From positions 21,625 through 85,624 of the forward strand of contig JAMOUQ010000051.1 in NCBI GenBank assembly GCA_027068085.1: DNA of 64,000 bases. Direction: 5' to 3'. The position numbers and the translations under genes are program-made. Below, one piece after another: positions 62,176 through 64,000 of the stretch. Numbering within the stretch: position 1 is the stretch's first letter; each line of letters opens with the position of its first letter. This stretch comes from Desulfobacteraceae bacterium. GTDB lineage: Bacteria > Desulfobacterota > Desulfobacteria > Desulfobacterales > Desulfosarcinaceae. Under the pieces are notes generated by a model. That model was given only the letters and a program-made list of their open reading frames with translations, was not told the DNA's origin and made no database searches.

Positions 62176-64000
62176 ATGAATAACGTAGTTTACGACCATA
62201 TCATTCAACAAATAGATGAACAAACGCCCTTGGTGGCGGTAGTCGGTGCCGGGCCGGCCGGCCTGCGGGCGGCCTTCGATTTGGCCGAAACAGGCCACCA
62301 GGTTCTGCTGATCGAACGCAGCCCGGCCACAGGCGGCCTGCTGCCCCTGCTGGACCACCAGTATCCCAACGATCACTGCGGACTTTGCCGCATGCTGCCC
62401 ATGATCAAGCGGCAGGCCGGCTCACAGTTCTGCCTGAAAAAGGGTTTTTTCCACTCCAACATAACCGTGCTGACCTCAACCTGTCTTACCGGCCTGGAGG
62501 GCCGGCCCGGTCAGTTCACCCTGGAGCTCGAACAGAGCAGCACCGGTATCGACCGCCGGGCCTGCAACCTTTGCCTGGACTGCATCGAGGCCTGCCCCCA
62601 GGTGGTGGCCGACCCTGCCTGCCAGGGTCCTTTTGAGCGCAAGGCGATCTTTTTTCCCAATCCCCTCCAGGTTCCGGCCAGCCCTGCCATCGACTGGCAG
62701 GCCTGCGACCGGTGCGCAAAGTGCGTTGAAGCCTGTCCAAACAATGCCATCGACCTGGAACCCGGGGCGGAAAAGATGGTCATCGACAAGGTGGACGGAG
62801 TGATCTGGGCCGCCGGTCCGGGATTGTACGATCCGGCCGCAAGCGACCTCTACGGCTTTGGCATTTTGCCCAACGTGGTGACCGCCTTGGGCTTCGAGCG
62901 CATGCTGAGCCGGGGAGGCCCGGTTCAGGGCGGAATCACCAGGCCCTCAGACGGCGGACCCGTCGCCAGGATCGCCTGGATCCAGTGCGTTGGCAGCCGC
63001 AACCTGATGATCGGGGCCGAGCATTGCTCCAGCGCCTGCTGCATGTTTGCCCTCAAGCAGGCCCTGCTGGCAAAAAAAAGGCTCGGAGAGAAAGTGGAGA
63101 CCGCCATCTTTTACATGGACATGCGTACCTTCGGCCGCGATTACCAGCGCTACCTGGACACGGCCCTTGAAAAAGGGGTGCGTCTTGTCCGCTGCCGGGT
63201 CCACAGCCTGGAGCCGGCCGATGACAGCGGAAGTGTCCGGATCTGTTTTGCCGAGCCGGGCCGGGGAGCAACCGAAGAGGGTTTCGACCTGGCGGTGCTT
63301 TCCACCGGCCAGGATCCGGCAGCCGGGTTGCCCGGCTTTCTCGACCCGGTGCCGGAAGGGGTGGTGGTCCTGGAATCGGCCCGCTTTTTCAGGGATATAT
63401 CCGAGACGGTGGTGGAAGCCAGCGCGGGCGCCGGCAAGATGGCCGCCATGGTCCGCGACCTTGGCAAAGTGGGAGCCGGGGTACCGTCCGTGGCAGGCGA
63501 AAGCGCTTTTTTCCGGCAGCGGCCCCGTATCCTGGTGGCCCTGGTGGACGATTCCTTGACCGGTCTCGATCCGGCGGCCCTTCAGGAGCAGGTGGCCGCG
63601 CTTTCCGGAAACCACCGGGTGGTGAAGCTGGAAGGTTTGCTTGAGCCGGAGGGACGAGAAAAATTTGCCGCCAGGTGGAAAGAAGGTCTTTTCAACCGTC
63701 TGGTGCTGGTCGGCGGCCACGACTACGGCCTCTGGCCGGAGGCGCAAAGGATGCTCCGCGACCTGGAGATCATGCCGGAGCTGGTGGAGTACGTTCAGCT
63801 TTCACCGTCCCGGCTCCAGGCTGAAACCCAGGTCCTGCCCGTGGCCGTGGAGATGATCGAAATGGCTCTTGCCCGCCTGCGCCGGCGCCAGCCGGTTTAC
63901 CTGGAAAACAGGAAGATTTGCGGCCAGGCCCTGGTCATCGGTGCCGGGCCGGCCGGCCTGAGCGCGGCCGCCAACCTGGCTGCCCAGGGCGCAAAGGTGA
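62176..64000 (+). CDS. Second HdrA-like flavoprotein with tandem FAD domains, partial
   Basis: The gene runs off the window edge; 608 codons are visible from ATG 62176, with no stop. The first FAD domain begins LVAVVGAGPAGLRAAFDLAETG. Ferredoxin motifs CNLCLDCIEACP and CDRCAKCVEACP follow, then HdrA-like WIQCVGSRN and CCMFALKQALL. A MvhD-like or linker region (about 450-570) precedes a second Rossmann motif, ALVIGAGPAGLSAAANLAAQG, just before the edge. So it is a double HdrA-like protein, distinct from hdrA upstream. It lacks the N-terminal CHCG cluster domain. It could hold the second flavin site of a larger bifurcating complex. Confidence 0.88.
   Translation, partial: MNNVVYDHIIQQIDEQTPLVAVVGAGPAGLRAAFDLAETGHQVLLIERSPATGGLLPLLDHQYPNDHCGLCRMLPMIKRQAGSQFCLKKGFFHSNITVLTSTCLTGLEGRPGQFTLELEQSSTGIDRRACNLCLDCIEACPQVVADPACQGPFERKAIFFPNPLQVPASPAIDWQACDRCAKCVEACPNNAIDLEPGAEKMVIDKVDGVIWAAGPGLYDPAASDLYGFGILPNVVTALGFERMLSRGGPVQGGITRPSDGGPVARIAWIQCVGSRNLMIGAEHCSSACCMFALKQALLAKKRLGEKVETAIFYMDMRTFGRDYQRYLDTALEKGVRLVRCRVHSLEPADDSGSVRICFAEPGRGATEEGFDLAVLSTGQDPAAGLPGFLDPVPEGVVVLESARFFRDISETVVEASAGAGKMAAMVRDLGKVGAGVPSVAGESAFFRQRPRILVALVDDSLTGLDPAALQEQVAALSGNHRVVKLEGLLEPEGREKFAARWKEGLFNRLVLVGGHDYGLWPEAQRMLRDLEIMPELVEYVQLSPSRLQAETQVLPVAVEMIEMALARLRRRQPVYLENRKICGQALVIGAGPAGLSAAANLAAQGAKV

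Overview
The window looks like a chromosomal segment of an anaerobic, probably sulfate-reducing or syntrophic member of the Desulfobacterota (former Deltaproteobacteria). The evidence is the heterodisulfide-reductase (Hdr) cluster at the right end, an octaheme cytochrome c, an MglA GTPase with TPR/PilZ/DUF4388 neighbours, an AMP-forming acetyl-CoA synthetase next to a sodium:solute symporter, and a sigma-54-driven pilin. Genes are tightly packed, with many ATGA-type overlaps and several TTG starts. I saw no tRNA, rRNA, CRISPR array, insertion sequence or prophage.

Left part (1-6155, minus strand): an Mla/MCE-type lipid ABC transporter (small Cys-rich protein, mlaE with STAS domain, mlaF, mlaD, a lipoprotein cut by the window edge) and an NDP-forming acyl-CoA synthetase.

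6182-24389: a complete-looking type IV pilus locus whose gene order matches MSHA-type pilus loci. Read on the minus strand it is PilM-PilN fusion, PilO, PilP-like, MshL secretin, MshM/ExeA-like ATPase with LysM, MshE/PilB ATPase, MshG/PilC platform, a membrane-tethered sigma-54 activator, a major pilin with its own -24/-12 promoter and hairpin terminator, then minor pilins. The last gene is one 1116-residue frame joining MshO-like, MshP-like and MshQ-like parts. A TMTC-like membrane protein with TPRs (10762-12831, plus strand), possibly a glycosyltransferase, sits inside the locus.

24715-37606 (mostly plus strand): an adenylate cyclase divergent from the pilus operon, ispF-uvrB-uvrC, malate dehydrogenase (minus), then a regulatory group (TPR protein, MglA, DUF4388/cNMP protein, PilZ protein), purC overlapping a ParB-like gene, and a TetR regulator.

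37934-44943: an acetate module made of acetyl-CoA synthetase, an SSS symporter, a 28-residue membrane peptide, a small zinc-ribbon membrane protein, a degenerate receiver protein, and a 716-residue membrane PAS sensor fused to an intact DEDDh exonuclease. This is the most unusual functional association in the window.

45079-57189: an XPB-like helicase, PilZ protein, cyclophilin, PflA-like radical SAM enzyme, MalY/PatB-type aminotransferase, UspA with an octaheme cytochrome, the UPF0210/ACT pair, an unknown membrane protein, and a DHH-CBS protein lacking the nucleotidyltransferase part seen in relatives.

57238-64000 (plus strand): hdrC, hdrB, hdrA, mvhD, an FrhB-like iron-sulfur subunit and a second, tandem HdrA-like flavoprotein that runs off the edge. 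This is likely a cytoplasmic electron-bifurcating or confurcating complex.
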